The translations under genes and the position numbers were made by a program. A DNA stretch of 64,000 nucleotides. Source: Candidatus Krumholzibacteriota bacterium (lineage in GTDB: Bacteria; Krumholzibacteriota; Krumholzibacteriia; LZORAL124-64-63). Shown piece by piece: positions 45,447-57,415 of this stretch (positions within the stretch are counted from its first letter, which is position 1; the number at the start of each line of letters is the position of its first letter). Location of the stretch: NCBI GenBank assembly GCA_022711765.1, contig JAKLEB010000003.1, forward strand, positions 150,781 to 214,780, given 5' to 3'. Below the pieces are notes generated by a model, which had not been told where the DNA came from, did no database searches, and worked only from the letters and a program-made list of their open reading frames with translations.

Positions 45447-46226
45447 ATGGGCAAGATCATCTCCATCTCGAATCAGAAGGGCGGGGTTGGCAAGACCACC
45501 ACGGCCGTCAATCTCTGCGCCAGCCTGGCGGTCGCGGAGAAGAGAGTCCTGTTACTGGACCTGGATCCGCAGGGGAATGCCTCGAGCGGGGTCGGCGCCG
45601 AGCCCCGCGAAGGCACCTCGTACGAGTTCCTGCTCGGCAACGCGAGCCTCACCGCGTGCGTTCAGAATACCCGGGTCCCGTACATGGACGTCTTGCCGGC
45701 CGATCGGCGACTGGCGGGCGCCGAGATCGAGCTCGTCGGCCAGCAGCGCCGCGAACACTTCCTCAAGCGAGCGCTCGCCGATCACCGGAACCGATACGAA
45801 TTCGTCCTCATCGACACGCCGCCGAGCCTGGGATTGCTGACCCTGAACGCGTTGACTGCCGCGGACTCGGTCCTGATCCCGATCCAGTGCGAGTACTACG
45901 CCCTGGAAGGCCTGAGCCAGCTCCTGAGCACGATCCAGCTCGTCCAGCGCAACCTGAACCGCGAGCTGCAGCTCGAAGGCGTCCTGCTGACGATGTATGA
46001 CAAACGCCTGAGGCTCTCGAACCAGGTCGCGGACGAGGCGGTCGACTTCTTCGGATCGGTCGTCTACCAGACGCGGATTCCTCGCAACGTGCGCCTGAGC
46101 GAGGCTCCGTCGTTCGGCCAGCCGATCCTGCTCTATGATGTCGAGTGCCTCGGCGCCCAGAGTTACCTGTCGCTGGCGCAGGAAATCGTCGCGGGCAGCG
46201 GAGCCGCGGCGCGGCGGGAGGGTTGA
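45447..46226 (+). CDS. parA: Chromosome-partitioning ATPase ParA
   Basis: This 259-residue deviant Walker-A ATPase (NQKGGVGKTTTAVNLCASLA at 9-28) forms a nucleoid-bound gradient that moves ParB-parS complexes apart after replication. Walker A' LLDLDPQGNASSGVG, Walker B VLIDTPPSLGLLTLNAL and the DNA-binding QTRIPRNVRLSEAPSFGQP are all present. It is a short ParA/Soj of the chromosomal type with no N-terminal HTH. parB follows 4 bp later. A signal-free start at the ATG gives MGKIISISN. Confidence 0.97.
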   Translation: MGKIISISNQKGGVGKTTTAVNLCASLAVAEKRVLLLDLDPQGNASSGVGAEPREGTSYEFLLGNASLTACVQNTRVPYMDVLPADRRLAGAEIELVGQQRREHFLKRALADHRNRYEFVLIDTPPSLGLLTLNALTAADSVLIPIQCEYYALEGLSQLLSTIQLVQRNLNRELQLEGVLLTMYDKRLRLSNQVADEAVDFFGSVVYQTRIPRNVRLSEAPSFGQPILLYDVECLGAQSYLSLAQEIVAGSGAAARREG

Positions 46227-46230
46227 GACG

Positions 46231-47166
46231 ATGGTGAAGAACCGAGTGCTGGGCAAGGGGCTGTCGGCGCTGATCCAGGGCGCCGAGATCGGGATCGCCT
46301 CCGCCGGGGGGCGGGAGATCCGGGAGATCCCGGTCGCTGAGCTGTCCTTCAACCCGGATCAACCACGTAAGATATTCAAACAAGACAAATTAGAAGAACT
46401 CGCCGCGTCCCTGCGCGACGTGGGAGTCCTGCAGCCTATTCTCGTGCGCCGACTCCGCGAAGGCGAACGCGTGCCGCCGGTCGAGGCTGGCGCCCCGCTG
46501 CCGCGCTACGTCGTCGTGGCCGGCGAGCGCCGGGTCCGCGCGGCCCGCCTGGCCGGCCTCAACGACGTCCCTGCGGTCACCTGCTCGTACGAGGAGGCCG
46601 AGGCGCTGCGCATCTCGCTGCTGGAGAACATCCAGCGCGAGAATCTCGGCCCCATCGAGGAGGCGGTCGCCTACCACGGCCTGCTCGACGCGTACGGCGC
46701 GACGCAGGAGGAGCTCGCCGACATGCTCGGCAAGAACCGCAGCACCGTGGCCAACGCGCTTCGCCTGCTGACCCTCGAGGAGGAGATCCGTCAACTCGTG
46801 GAGGACGGCACGCTCACCCGCGGCCATGCGAAAGCGCTGCTGGCGCTGCCGCCGGGTCCAGAGCGACTCCGGCTGGCCCGACTCTGCCGCAGTCGCGGAC
46901 TCTCGGTCCGCGAGGTCGAGCGGCGGGCACAGGGCGCCGCGGCGGCGCGCCGGCGGGCCCGGCGCAAGCGCGCCGCGCCGCCCGGCGGTTCGCGCGAGAC
47001 CCCGGAGATCCGCGCGCTGCGCGAGCGCGCCGAGGCGCATTTCGGGTCGCCCGTCGAGATCGAGCGCGCGGCGAGCGGCAAGGGCCGGGTGGCCGTGACG
47101 TTCTACGACGATGCTGACCTGGAGCGGCTGCTCGCCATGATGGGGCTGTCCACGGATCTCGACTAG
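46231..47166 (+). CDS. parB: Chromosome-partitioning CTPase ParB
   Basis: This 311-residue ParB/Spo0J has an N-terminal ParA-contacting segment (RVLGKGLSALI) and the CTP-binding domain with GERRVRAARLAGL and ENIQRENLGPIEEA. The HTH core (ATQEELADMLGKNRSTVANALRLL) reads parS, and a basic linker (RRRARRKRAA) and C-terminal dimerisation domain end the protein. It loads at the two parS sites upstream of parA. The segment at 46362-46400 uses unusually AT-rich codons (KIFKQDKLEE). Confidence 0.96.
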   Translation: MVKNRVLGKGLSALIQGAEIGIASAGGREIREIPVAELSFNPDQPRKIFKQDKLEELAASLRDVGVLQPILVRRLREGERVPPVEAGAPLPRYVVVAGERRVRAARLAGLNDVPAVTCSYEEAEALRISLLENIQRENLGPIEEAVAYHGLLDAYGATQEELADMLGKNRSTVANALRLLTLEEEIRQLVEDGTLTRGHAKALLALPPGPERLRLARLCRSRGLSVREVERRAQGAAAARRRARRKRAAPPGGSRETPEIRALRERAEAHFGSPVEIERAASGKGRVAVTFYDDADLERLLAMMGLSTDLD

Positions 47167-47168
47167 GT

Positions 47169-48572
47169 GTGCGTAAAGAGTTGCTGAAAAAGATCATACG
47201 CCGGATAGCCCTGTCGCGCGCGCGACTCCTCGTCGCGCTCCTGATCATCCTCACGACCGGATTGGTCGGCCTCAACGTGATCGAGCTCGTCACGGCGGCC
47301 GCCCAGGGCGGCGCCGGCGTCGATCGTTCGCGCGACCGCATCGTCTCGACGGCCGCGCTGCATACGTTGACCCTCCTCGCCGCGTGGTCGCTCTGGTTCA
47401 GCCTGCGCGCGCGGGAACGGGCCCAGCGCCGCCTCCTGCGCTCCGAGCAGAAGCACCGCACCATCATCAACCACGCCGGCGAGGCCATCTTCCTGCTGGA
47501 CCGCGGCGGCGCCGTCCGCGAGTGGAACAAGGCCGCCGAGCAGCTCTTCGGCGCGGCGCGGCGGACCGTCCTCGGTCGCCGGTTCGGCGACATCGACCTG
47601 TGCCACGGCCTGGAGCTCGACCGGGCGATGGCCGACGCCGAGCGCCTCAACCGCAGCCTGACGTTCGAGTTCACGGTGCCGCGCGAGCAGCTGCCGGACG
47701 GCCTGATCAAGCTGACCCTGTCGCCATTGCCGCCCGGCCGCGGCAGCGACGATCCCTCCGAGCGCTCCTTCGTGGTCATCGCGCGGGACGTGACGAGCGA
47801 GCGGCAGTTCGAGAACCGGCTCAGCCAGACCGAGAAGCTGGCAGGGATCGGCCAGCTCGCGGCCGGGATCGCGCACCAGCTCAACACGCCGCTGGGCTCG
47901 ATCCTGCTGTCGGCCCAGATGCTGGCGGAGAGCGACCTCGCCGAGGACGACGCCGAGGACGTCGAGCGGATCATCCGCCAGACGGACCAGTGCCGGCAGA
48001 TCATCAAGGGTCTCCTGAATTTCGCGCGCACGCAGAGCCGTGAGCGGGGGCTCGTGCTGCTCGGCGAGATCGTGCACGAGACGGTGTATCTCATGGAGAA
48101 GAACCTGAAGGTCGCGGGCGTCGAGGTGGACCTGAAGAACGCCGGCCAGGTCCAGGTCGTCGGTAATCGCAACGAGCTGGACCAGGTCTTCTTCAACCTG
48201 CTGGTCAACGCCGTCGACGCGATGCCCGACGGGGGACGCATCGAGATCACCATGGGGCCCGGCGACCCCGGCGAGGTGCTCGTGACGTTCGCCGACGATG
48301 GCCCCGGCATCCCGCCCCAGCACCGCGACCAGATCTTCCTGCCGTTCTTCACCACGAAGAGCTACGGGAAGGGGACCGGGCTGGGCCTGAGCATCGTCGC
48401 CAGGATCATGCACGAGCACGGAGGCCGCATCGAGCTGGATCCTGCGGCCACGGTCGGCACGCGTTTCCTGCTCAGCTTCCCGCGGCCGGGGCCCGGCCTC
48501 GCGGCGAGCGCGCCGGTGAGCGCGCGGGAGCGGGCGATCGACGTTCCCTCGACGCGGGAGCCGCGGCCTTGA
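47169..48572 (+). CDS. Membrane sensor histidine kinase with PAS domain
   Basis: This 467-residue kinase has two N-terminal membrane helices (LLVALLIILTTGLVGLNVIELV; TLTLLAAWSLWFSL) with a short extracytoplasmic loop. A PAS domain (KHRTIINHAGEAIFLLDRGGAVREWNKAAE) and a HisKA domain with the phospho-accepting His in GIAHQLNTPL follow. The HATPase has N box NLLVNAVDAM, DDGPGIP, FFTTK and GTGLGLSI. It starts with GTG 3 bp after parB. No response regulator is adjacent, so it is an orphan kinase here. Its proximity to parAB and cell-shape genes suggests, but does not prove, cell-cycle or envelope sensing. Confidence 0.93.
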   Translation: MRKELLKKIIRRIALSRARLLVALLIILTTGLVGLNVIELVTAAAQGGAGVDRSRDRIVSTAALHTLTLLAAWSLWFSLRARERAQRRLLRSEQKHRTIINHAGEAIFLLDRGGAVREWNKAAEQLFGAARRTVLGRRFGDIDLCHGLELDRAMADAERLNRSLTFEFTVPREQLPDGLIKLTLSPLPPGRGSDDPSERSFVVIARDVTSERQFENRLSQTEKLAGIGQLAAGIAHQLNTPLGSILLSAQMLAESDLAEDDAEDVERIIRQTDQCRQIIKGLLNFARTQSRERGLVLLGEIVHETVYLMEKNLKVAGVEVDLKNAGQVQVVGNRNELDQVFFNLLVNAVDAMPDGGRIEITMGPGDPGEVLVTFADDGPGIPPQHRDQIFLPFFTTKSYGKGTGLGLSIVARIMHEHGGRIELDPAATVGTRFLLSFPRPGPGLAASAPVSARERAIDVPSTREPRP

Positions 48573-49336
48573 CGCGATACACGCGCATCATCCTGATCAA
48601 CGATCAGGACCAGGGCGTTCGCGAGTTCACGATCAGCCACCGCATGGTCTGGCTGCTCGGAATCCTCGGCGTGCTCCTGGCCGGGATGGTCGCCTGGGTG
48701 CTGCTCGGGTACGGCGCCATGTCCCGGCGGGCGGCCCGGGTGCCGGGCCTGGAGGCGGAAGCCACGGCCGCCCGAGCCGAGCTGGCGCGGGTCGCGGCGC
48801 TGGAGGCCGAACTCGAGTCGATGCGCGCCATGCAGGAGCGGGTCCTCCTGATGCTCGGCGTGGACGCGCCGGCGGCGGCGAACGCGAACGACGGCGCGGC
48901 CGACGAGATCGGGCGGCTGGCGTCCGCCGTGATGACCGATCCGCCGAACGGCTGGCCCGCGGCGGGATTCGCGACCCGGGAGTTCGAGGGCGGCTCCGCG
49001 GCGGAGGGCGTGCTGCCTCACCGTGGACTGGACATCGCCGGACCGGAGGGTGCACCGATCCTGGCCGCCGGCGACGGAGTCGTCATTCGCACGGGAATCG
49101 ACCGGTATCTCGGGAACTTTGTTGAAATCCAGCACGGTTTGGGTTACCTAACCGTGTACGGGCATTGTCTGAGGATGGCCGTGGTCAGCGGCGAACAGGT
49201 CCGTCGGGGACAGGTCGTCGCGTACATGGGGGCGTCCGGCGAGGCGTCGGCCCCACATTTGCACTTCGAGATCTGGCACAATGGCATGGCCGTCGATCCG
49301 CGAGGGTTCCTCTCCGGAGAACCGCCCGCGCCCTGA
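48569..49336 (+). CDS. M23/LytM-type envelope peptidase
   Basis: This 255-residue protein is anchored by one membrane helix (MVWLLGILGVLLAGMVAWVLL), followed by a coiled coil rich in Ala/Glu (residues about 60-95) and a C-terminal LytM domain. The zinc ligands are present in HRGLDIAG, YGHC and HLHFEI, so it should be an active peptidoglycan DD-endopeptidase rather than a degenerate EnvC-type activator. The TTG start overlaps the kinase stop (TTGA). A bactofilin gene follows about 100 bp later. M23 peptidases paired with bactofilins control cell shape in other bacteria. Confidence 0.92.
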   Translation: MTRYTRIILINDQDQGVREFTISHRMVWLLGILGVLLAGMVAWVLLGYGAMSRRAARVPGLEAEATAARAELARVAALEAELESMRAMQERVLLMLGVDAPAAANANDGAADEIGRLASAVMTDPPNGWPAAGFATREFEGGSAAEGVLPHRGLDIAGPEGAPILAAGDGVVIRTGIDRYLGNFVEIQHGLGYLTVYGHCLRMAVVSGEQVRRGQVVAYMGASGEASAPHLHFEIWHNGMAVDPRGFLSGEPPAP

Positions 49337-49438
49337 TACCGGCCGGCCCGGGGCGCACGCCCCGATTCACCCGGGACGAGGAATCGTCCGCGGCATATGG
49401 GAACACCGGGGCCCCCTCCGGGACCTAGGAGGACGATC

Positions 49439-49873
49439 ATGTTCGGCAAGGAGCCTGAAACCACCACCGTCAACGCCGGCCAGACATCCATCATCGCGCA
49501 GGGCTGCAAGTTCGAGGGCACCATCGACGTGCGGGGCACCTTGCGGATCGAGGGCGAGTTCAAGGGCTCGATCGGCATGCCCGAGAGCCTGGTCGTGGGC
49601 AAGACCGGCGTGGTCCGCGCGTCGGTCAAGGTGAAGAACGCGATCATCGGCGGCCAGTTCTTCGGCGACATCGACGCCGAGAACAAGATCGAGCTCCAGA
49701 GCGGCTCGCACCTCGAGGGAGACATCAAGACGAAGCGCCTGGTGATCGACGAGGGTGTGTTCTTCGAGGGCAATTGCTCGATGGGCGCCAAGAAGCCGAC
49801 CGACACGACACATGCCGGACCGCCGGTGCCGCCGGCGCCGAAGGCGGCTCCGCACGACGTCGCGAAGAAGTAG
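49439..49873 (+). CDS. Bactofilin
   Basis: This 144-residue bactofilin (DUF583) has a right-handed beta-helix core of repeats, QGCKFEGTIDVRGTLRIEGEFKGSI, VVGKTGVVRASVKVKNAIIGGQFFGDI, SGSHLEGDIKTKRLVIDEGVFFEGNC, with short disordered termini (Pro/Ala tail). Bactofilins polymerise without nucleotide into membrane-linked filaments that position wall enzymes or chromosome-segregation factors. The start at 49439 (MFGKEPE) is preceded by a perfect AGGAGG. Confidence 0.94.
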   Translation: MFGKEPETTTVNAGQTSIIAQGCKFEGTIDVRGTLRIEGEFKGSIGMPESLVVGKTGVVRASVKVKNAIIGGQFFGDIDAENKIELQSGSHLEGDIKTKRLVIDEGVFFEGNCSMGAKKPTDTTHAGPPVPPAPKAAPHDVAKK

Positions 49874-49924
49874 CCGCGCGCGCCTGATCGGGCATTGCGC
49901 CGTATGGCGGCGCTGTATACGATG

Positions 49925-49957
49925 ACGGCCGTACCACCTCGATTGTGGTGCGGCCGT
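49925..49957. terminator. Hairpin between the bactofilin gene and the atp operon
   Basis: Arms of 13 bp (49925-49937 and 49945-49957, one G-U pair) enclose a 7-base loop CTCGATT. Only a short pyrimidine run follows. It probably ends the par-bactofilin transcript before the ATP synthase genes. Confidence 0.6.
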
Positions 49958-49990
49958 TCCTGTCGTGTCCGTTCCGCGAGGTCTCGATCC

Positions 49991-50227
49991 ATGCCGCGCC
50001 CGCGCCCCGACGACGAGAAGCGCCGCGCCATGCGAGACGTTGGCCTGTACACGACCTTGCCGATCATCATCGGCGTCGGACCGGCGCTCGGCTGGTGGCT
50101 CGGGCACCTGGCGCAGAAACGCTGGGGCGGGGCTCCCTGGCTCGAGGTCGGCGGCGCGCTCTTCGGCCTGGCGGCGGCGGCGCGACAGGTCTACAAGGTC
50201 GTCCGGCAAGGGAGCCGCGACGGATGA
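49991..50227 (+). CDS. AtpZ/AtpI-like small membrane protein
   Basis: This 78-residue protein has two membrane helices (YTTLPIIIGVGPALGWWLGHLA, APWLEVGGALFGLAAAARQVYKVV) with a basic N-terminus. It matches the AtpZ/AtpI family encoded at the head of ATP synthase operons, proposed to help c-ring assembly or Mg2+ supply. The ATG at 49991 is favoured by the domain start; longer frames reach into the hairpin. It overlaps the next gene (ATGA). Confidence 0.85.
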   Translation: MPRPRPDDEKRRAMRDVGLYTTLPIIIGVGPALGWWLGHLAQKRWGGAPWLEVGGALFGLAAAARQVYKVVRQGSRDG

Positions 50228-50628
50228 ACGACCAGCGCGTGCTGCGCCGCGCCCAGTGGTGGACCTTGCTCGGCGGAGCGGCCGCCGCGCTCGTGGTCGC
50301 CCGGTTGCAGCAACCGGACGCCGGCCTCGGGCTCGCCGCGGGCTCGGTCTGGGCGGCCGTCAATCTGCGCGCGCTCGAGGGTCTGCTGACCGCCACCGTC
50401 GGGCGGCGGGAGCGACCGCGCAGCGGATTGCGCATTTTTCTGTGGGCACTCGGGAAATTGGGTGTTTACGTAGTCGCGATCTGGATATTGATTGTCGCGC
50501 CGTTTCCGGTCTTCAGCCTGGCTCACGGTCTCACGGTCATGCTGGCGGCCCTCGTCCTGGCCGGCCTCACCACGCGGTCCTCGGCAATCCGGCACGCGCC
50601 CCAGCGAGGTGACGATGCACAAGCATGA
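50224..50628 (+). CDS. ATP synthase subunit I-like membrane protein
   Basis: This 134-residue protein has about four hydrophobic segments (WWTLLGGAAAALVVARL, GLGLAAGSVWAAVNL, FLWALGKLGVYVVAIWILIVAPFPVFSLAHGLTV, MLAALVLAGL). This is the pattern of the small I-type subunits found between atpZ and atpB. The start overlaps the atpZ stop, and the 3' end overlaps atpB by 14 bp. Sequence conservation in this family is low, so the name rests mainly on position and topology. Confidence 0.75.
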   Translation: MNDQRVLRRAQWWTLLGGAAAALVVARLQQPDAGLGLAAGSVWAAVNLRALEGLLTATVGRRERPRSGLRIFLWALGKLGVYVVAIWILIVAPFPVFSLAHGLTVMLAALVLAGLTTRSSAIRHAPQRGDDAQA

Positions 50629-51586
50629 TCCCGGCACGGTCTCGACCGTTCTCGCCATCGCGCTCGCGGTCGTCCTCGCGGCGGGCACCGTCGCGGCCCA
50701 GCAGCACGATCCCGCGCACGCCGATCCGGCTGAAGCCGCCGAGCACGGCGCAGCCCCGGCCGAGGACCACGACGGCGCGCACGGCGGCGGCTTCCATCTC
50801 GACAACCTCGGCAAGCTGGTGATCGCCAACGCCTGGGGCAACGAGACTGCCGAGTCCATGGCCGACTGGATCGACCCGATCTTCTCGCTGCTGGTCGCCC
50901 TGCTCATCGCGTCGTTCTTCGTCTCGGTCGGCCGCTCGCTGCGCGATCGCGACCCGACCCGGCGGCAGATCTTCGCGGAGCTCGTGATCGGCGGCCTCTA
51001 CGGCATGTTCCGGGACATCCTCGGCGACCGGGCCCGCCGTTTCGCGCCCTACCTCGGCACCCTGTTCATCTTCATCCTCTGCAACAACCTGTTCGGCCTG
51101 GTGCCGCTGGGCCACTCGTCGACGGCGAGCTTCGTGAACACGACGCTGGGGCTGGGGCTCTGCACGTTCCTGTACGTGCAGTACGTCGGCATCCGGGAGA
51201 ACGGACTGGGCGGCTACCTCTACCACTTCGCCGGCCAGCCCAAGAGCGGCCTCGAGTGGGCGTTCGCGATCATGATCTTCCCGCTCGAGCTGATGGGCGA
51301 GCTGATCAAGCCGATCTCGCTCTCGCTGCGTCTGTTCGGCAACATCTTCGGCGAGGACACGCTCATCGCCGTGATGGTGATCCTGGGCGTGCAGCTCATG
51401 GACGTCCTGCTGCGGTTCTGCGGACTCGACGCGCTCACGCCCTGGTTCCCCGGCCTCCCGTTCCAGTTCCCGTTCTATGCGATCGCGCTGATCGGCAGCA
51501 CGGTCCAGGCCCTGGTCTTCACCCTGCTGTCGACGATCTACATCTCGCTGATGCTTCCTCACGGCCACGAGGAGGAGGCGCACTAG
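50615..51586 (+). CDS. atpB: ATP synthase F0 subunit a
   Basis: This 323-residue proton-channel subunit has the essential arginine in PISLSLRLFGNIFGEDTLI and the helix AIALIGSTVQALVFTLLSTIYISL. It has a long N-terminal extension. A hydrophobic signal-like segment (VLAIALAVVLAAGTVAAQ) is followed by a His/Asp/Ala-rich stretch (HDPAHADPAEAAEHG) before the first family helix. FCB-group subunit a proteins often carry such a leader. It starts after GAGGTGACG. Confidence 0.96.
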   Translation: MHKHDPGTVSTVLAIALAVVLAAGTVAAQQHDPAHADPAEAAEHGAAPAEDHDGAHGGGFHLDNLGKLVIANAWGNETAESMADWIDPIFSLLVALLIASFFVSVGRSLRDRDPTRRQIFAELVIGGLYGMFRDILGDRARRFAPYLGTLFIFILCNNLFGLVPLGHSSTASFVNTTLGLGLCTFLYVQYVGIRENGLGGYLYHFAGQPKSGLEWAFAIMIFPLELMGELIKPISLSLRLFGNIFGEDTLIAVMVILGVQLMDVLLRFCGLDALTPWFPGLPFQFPFYAIALIGSTVQALVFTLLSTIYISLMLPHGHEEEAH

Positions 51587-51657
51587 TGCCGGACGCTGTC
51601 CGGTCGACCAGGACGGCGGGTTCGCCCGCACCATCCACGGCAATTTAAGGAGGAAAC

Positions 51658-51870
51658 ATGGGCACCAACGGACTGCTTGCACTGGGCCTCGGCCTCGCCG
51701 CCTTCGGTTCCGCCCTCGGCCTGGGCAAGGCCATCGAGGGCGCGATGACCGCCATGGGTCGTCAGCCCGAGGCCATCGGCAAGATCCAGACGGCGATGAT
51801 CATCGGCAGCGCGTTCATCGAAGCGCTCACGATCTACGCCTTCGTCTCCGTCTTCGTGCTCAAGGGTTAG
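51658..51870 (+). CDS. atpE: ATP synthase F0 subunit c
   Basis: This 70-residue hairpin forms the rotor ring. It has two helices around the polar loop [11 protein letters not shown], and the ion-carrying Glu lies in [12 protein letters not shown]. The residues after that Glu (A, L, T) and the first helix lack the Gln/Ser/Thr set of sodium-type rings, so proton use is likely. It follows AAGGAGG. Confidence 0.97.
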   Translation: MGTNGLLALGLGLAAFGSALGLGKAIEGAMTAMGRQPEAIGKIQTAMIIGSAFIEALTIYAFVSVFVLKG

Positions 51871-51974
51871 CGCTCGCGCCGGCGAGCGCCGGGTGCCCCG
51901 GGATCGCCCTGGTCGGGGCGGCGACAGCCCCCCGGCGAGCGGGGGCAACCGGACCAACGCGAAGGACCGAGTCC

Positions 51975-52464
51975 ATGAACATGGCCCCGAACATCCCCCA
52001 GCTGCTCACGACGATCGCGGGCTTCCTGCTGCTCATGTGGATCCTGCGCAAGTTCGCCTGGGGCCCGATCATCGCCTTGATCGACCAGCGGCGCGCCAAG
52101 ATCGAGACCGACTACTCGGCCGCGGAGAAGGAGCTCGCCGACGCCGGCACGCTGAGGGCGAGCTTCGAGGCCAAGCTCGGCGAGATCAAGGTAATCGAGC
52201 GGCAACGCGTCCAGGAAGCGGTCAAGAAGGGCGAAGAGCTCGCGAAGGGCATCGTGGCCGACGCGCGGGCCGAGATCGAGCAGGTGAAGGCCAAGGGGAT
52301 GCAGGACCTCGAGATCGAGTCGCAGAAGGCCCAGCTCGAGCTGCGGAAGAGCGTGGTGACTCTCGCGATCGGCGCCGCGGAGAAGCTCATCGGTGAGCGG
52401 CTCGACGACGCCAAGCACCGCCAGCTCATCCAGCAGTACATCGACCGGATCGAGGAGCTGCCGC

Positions 52465-52472
<8 letters not shown>
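51975..52472 (+). CDS. atpF: ATP synthase F0 subunit b
   Basis: This 165-residue peripheral stalk subunit has a single N-terminal membrane helix (LLTTIAGFLLLMWILRKFAWGPI), then an extended charged helix (IDQRRAKIETDYSAAEKELADA onward). It binds delta at its end. A 104-bp gap separates it from atpE, and its 3' end overlaps atpH by 8 bp. Confidence 0.95.
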
Positions 52473-56855
<4,383 letters not shown>

Positions 56856-56867
56856 GAGGGCGGCGGG

Positions 56868-57281
56868 ATGAAGTCGTTCCAGGTCAACATCGTGACGCCC
56901 GAGCGGGTGGTCTGGGCCGCCGGCGCGGTCTCGGTGACCCTGCCCGGCAGCGAGGGCTACCTCGGCATCTGGGCCGACCACGCGCCGCTCGTGACGATCG
57001 TCGTGCCCGGGGTGATCACGATCAAGCTCGACGACACGGGCCGGACGCAGCTCCTGGCGTGCAGCGGTGGCTTCGCCGAGATCAGCCGCAATACGGTCAA
57101 CGTGATGACCGACAGCTGCGAGGAAGCCGGACAGATCGACGCCGCCCGCGCGAAGGCCGCGTACGAGCGCGCGCGGGAGCGGCTGCGGTCCGCCGACTCG
57201 ACGATCGACCGCGAGAGCGTGCTGCAGGCGAAGGAGCGCGCGGAAGCGCGCCTGAAGGTGCTGGACCTGATGGAGCGCTGA
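56868..57281 (+). CDS. atpC: ATP synthase F1 subunit epsilon
   Basis: This 137-residue regulatory subunit has an N-terminal beta-sandwich (VNIVTPERVVWAAGAVSVTLPGSEGYLGIWADHAPLVT) and two C-terminal helices (IDAARAKAAYERARERLRSAD; RAEARLKVLDLMER) that can inhibit ATP hydrolysis. It starts after GGAGGG and is the last gene of the operon. Confidence 0.97.
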   Translation: MKSFQVNIVTPERVVWAAGAVSVTLPGSEGYLGIWADHAPLVTIVVPGVITIKLDDTGRTQLLACSGGFAEISRNTVNVMTDSCEEAGQIDAARAKAAYERARERLRSADSTIDRESVLQAKERAEARLKVLDLMER

Positions 57282-57415
57282 GCCGGCGCGGCGGTCCCGG
57301 CACGGACCTTGCCGGGAGCGGCGTCGCCGGTATCACACGACGTCCGGCGTCGCCGGCGGCCGCGCTCCCGGAACCTGGCCTCGCCCTGAACGTCCGTCGA
57401 CAACGTCGCCGCCGC

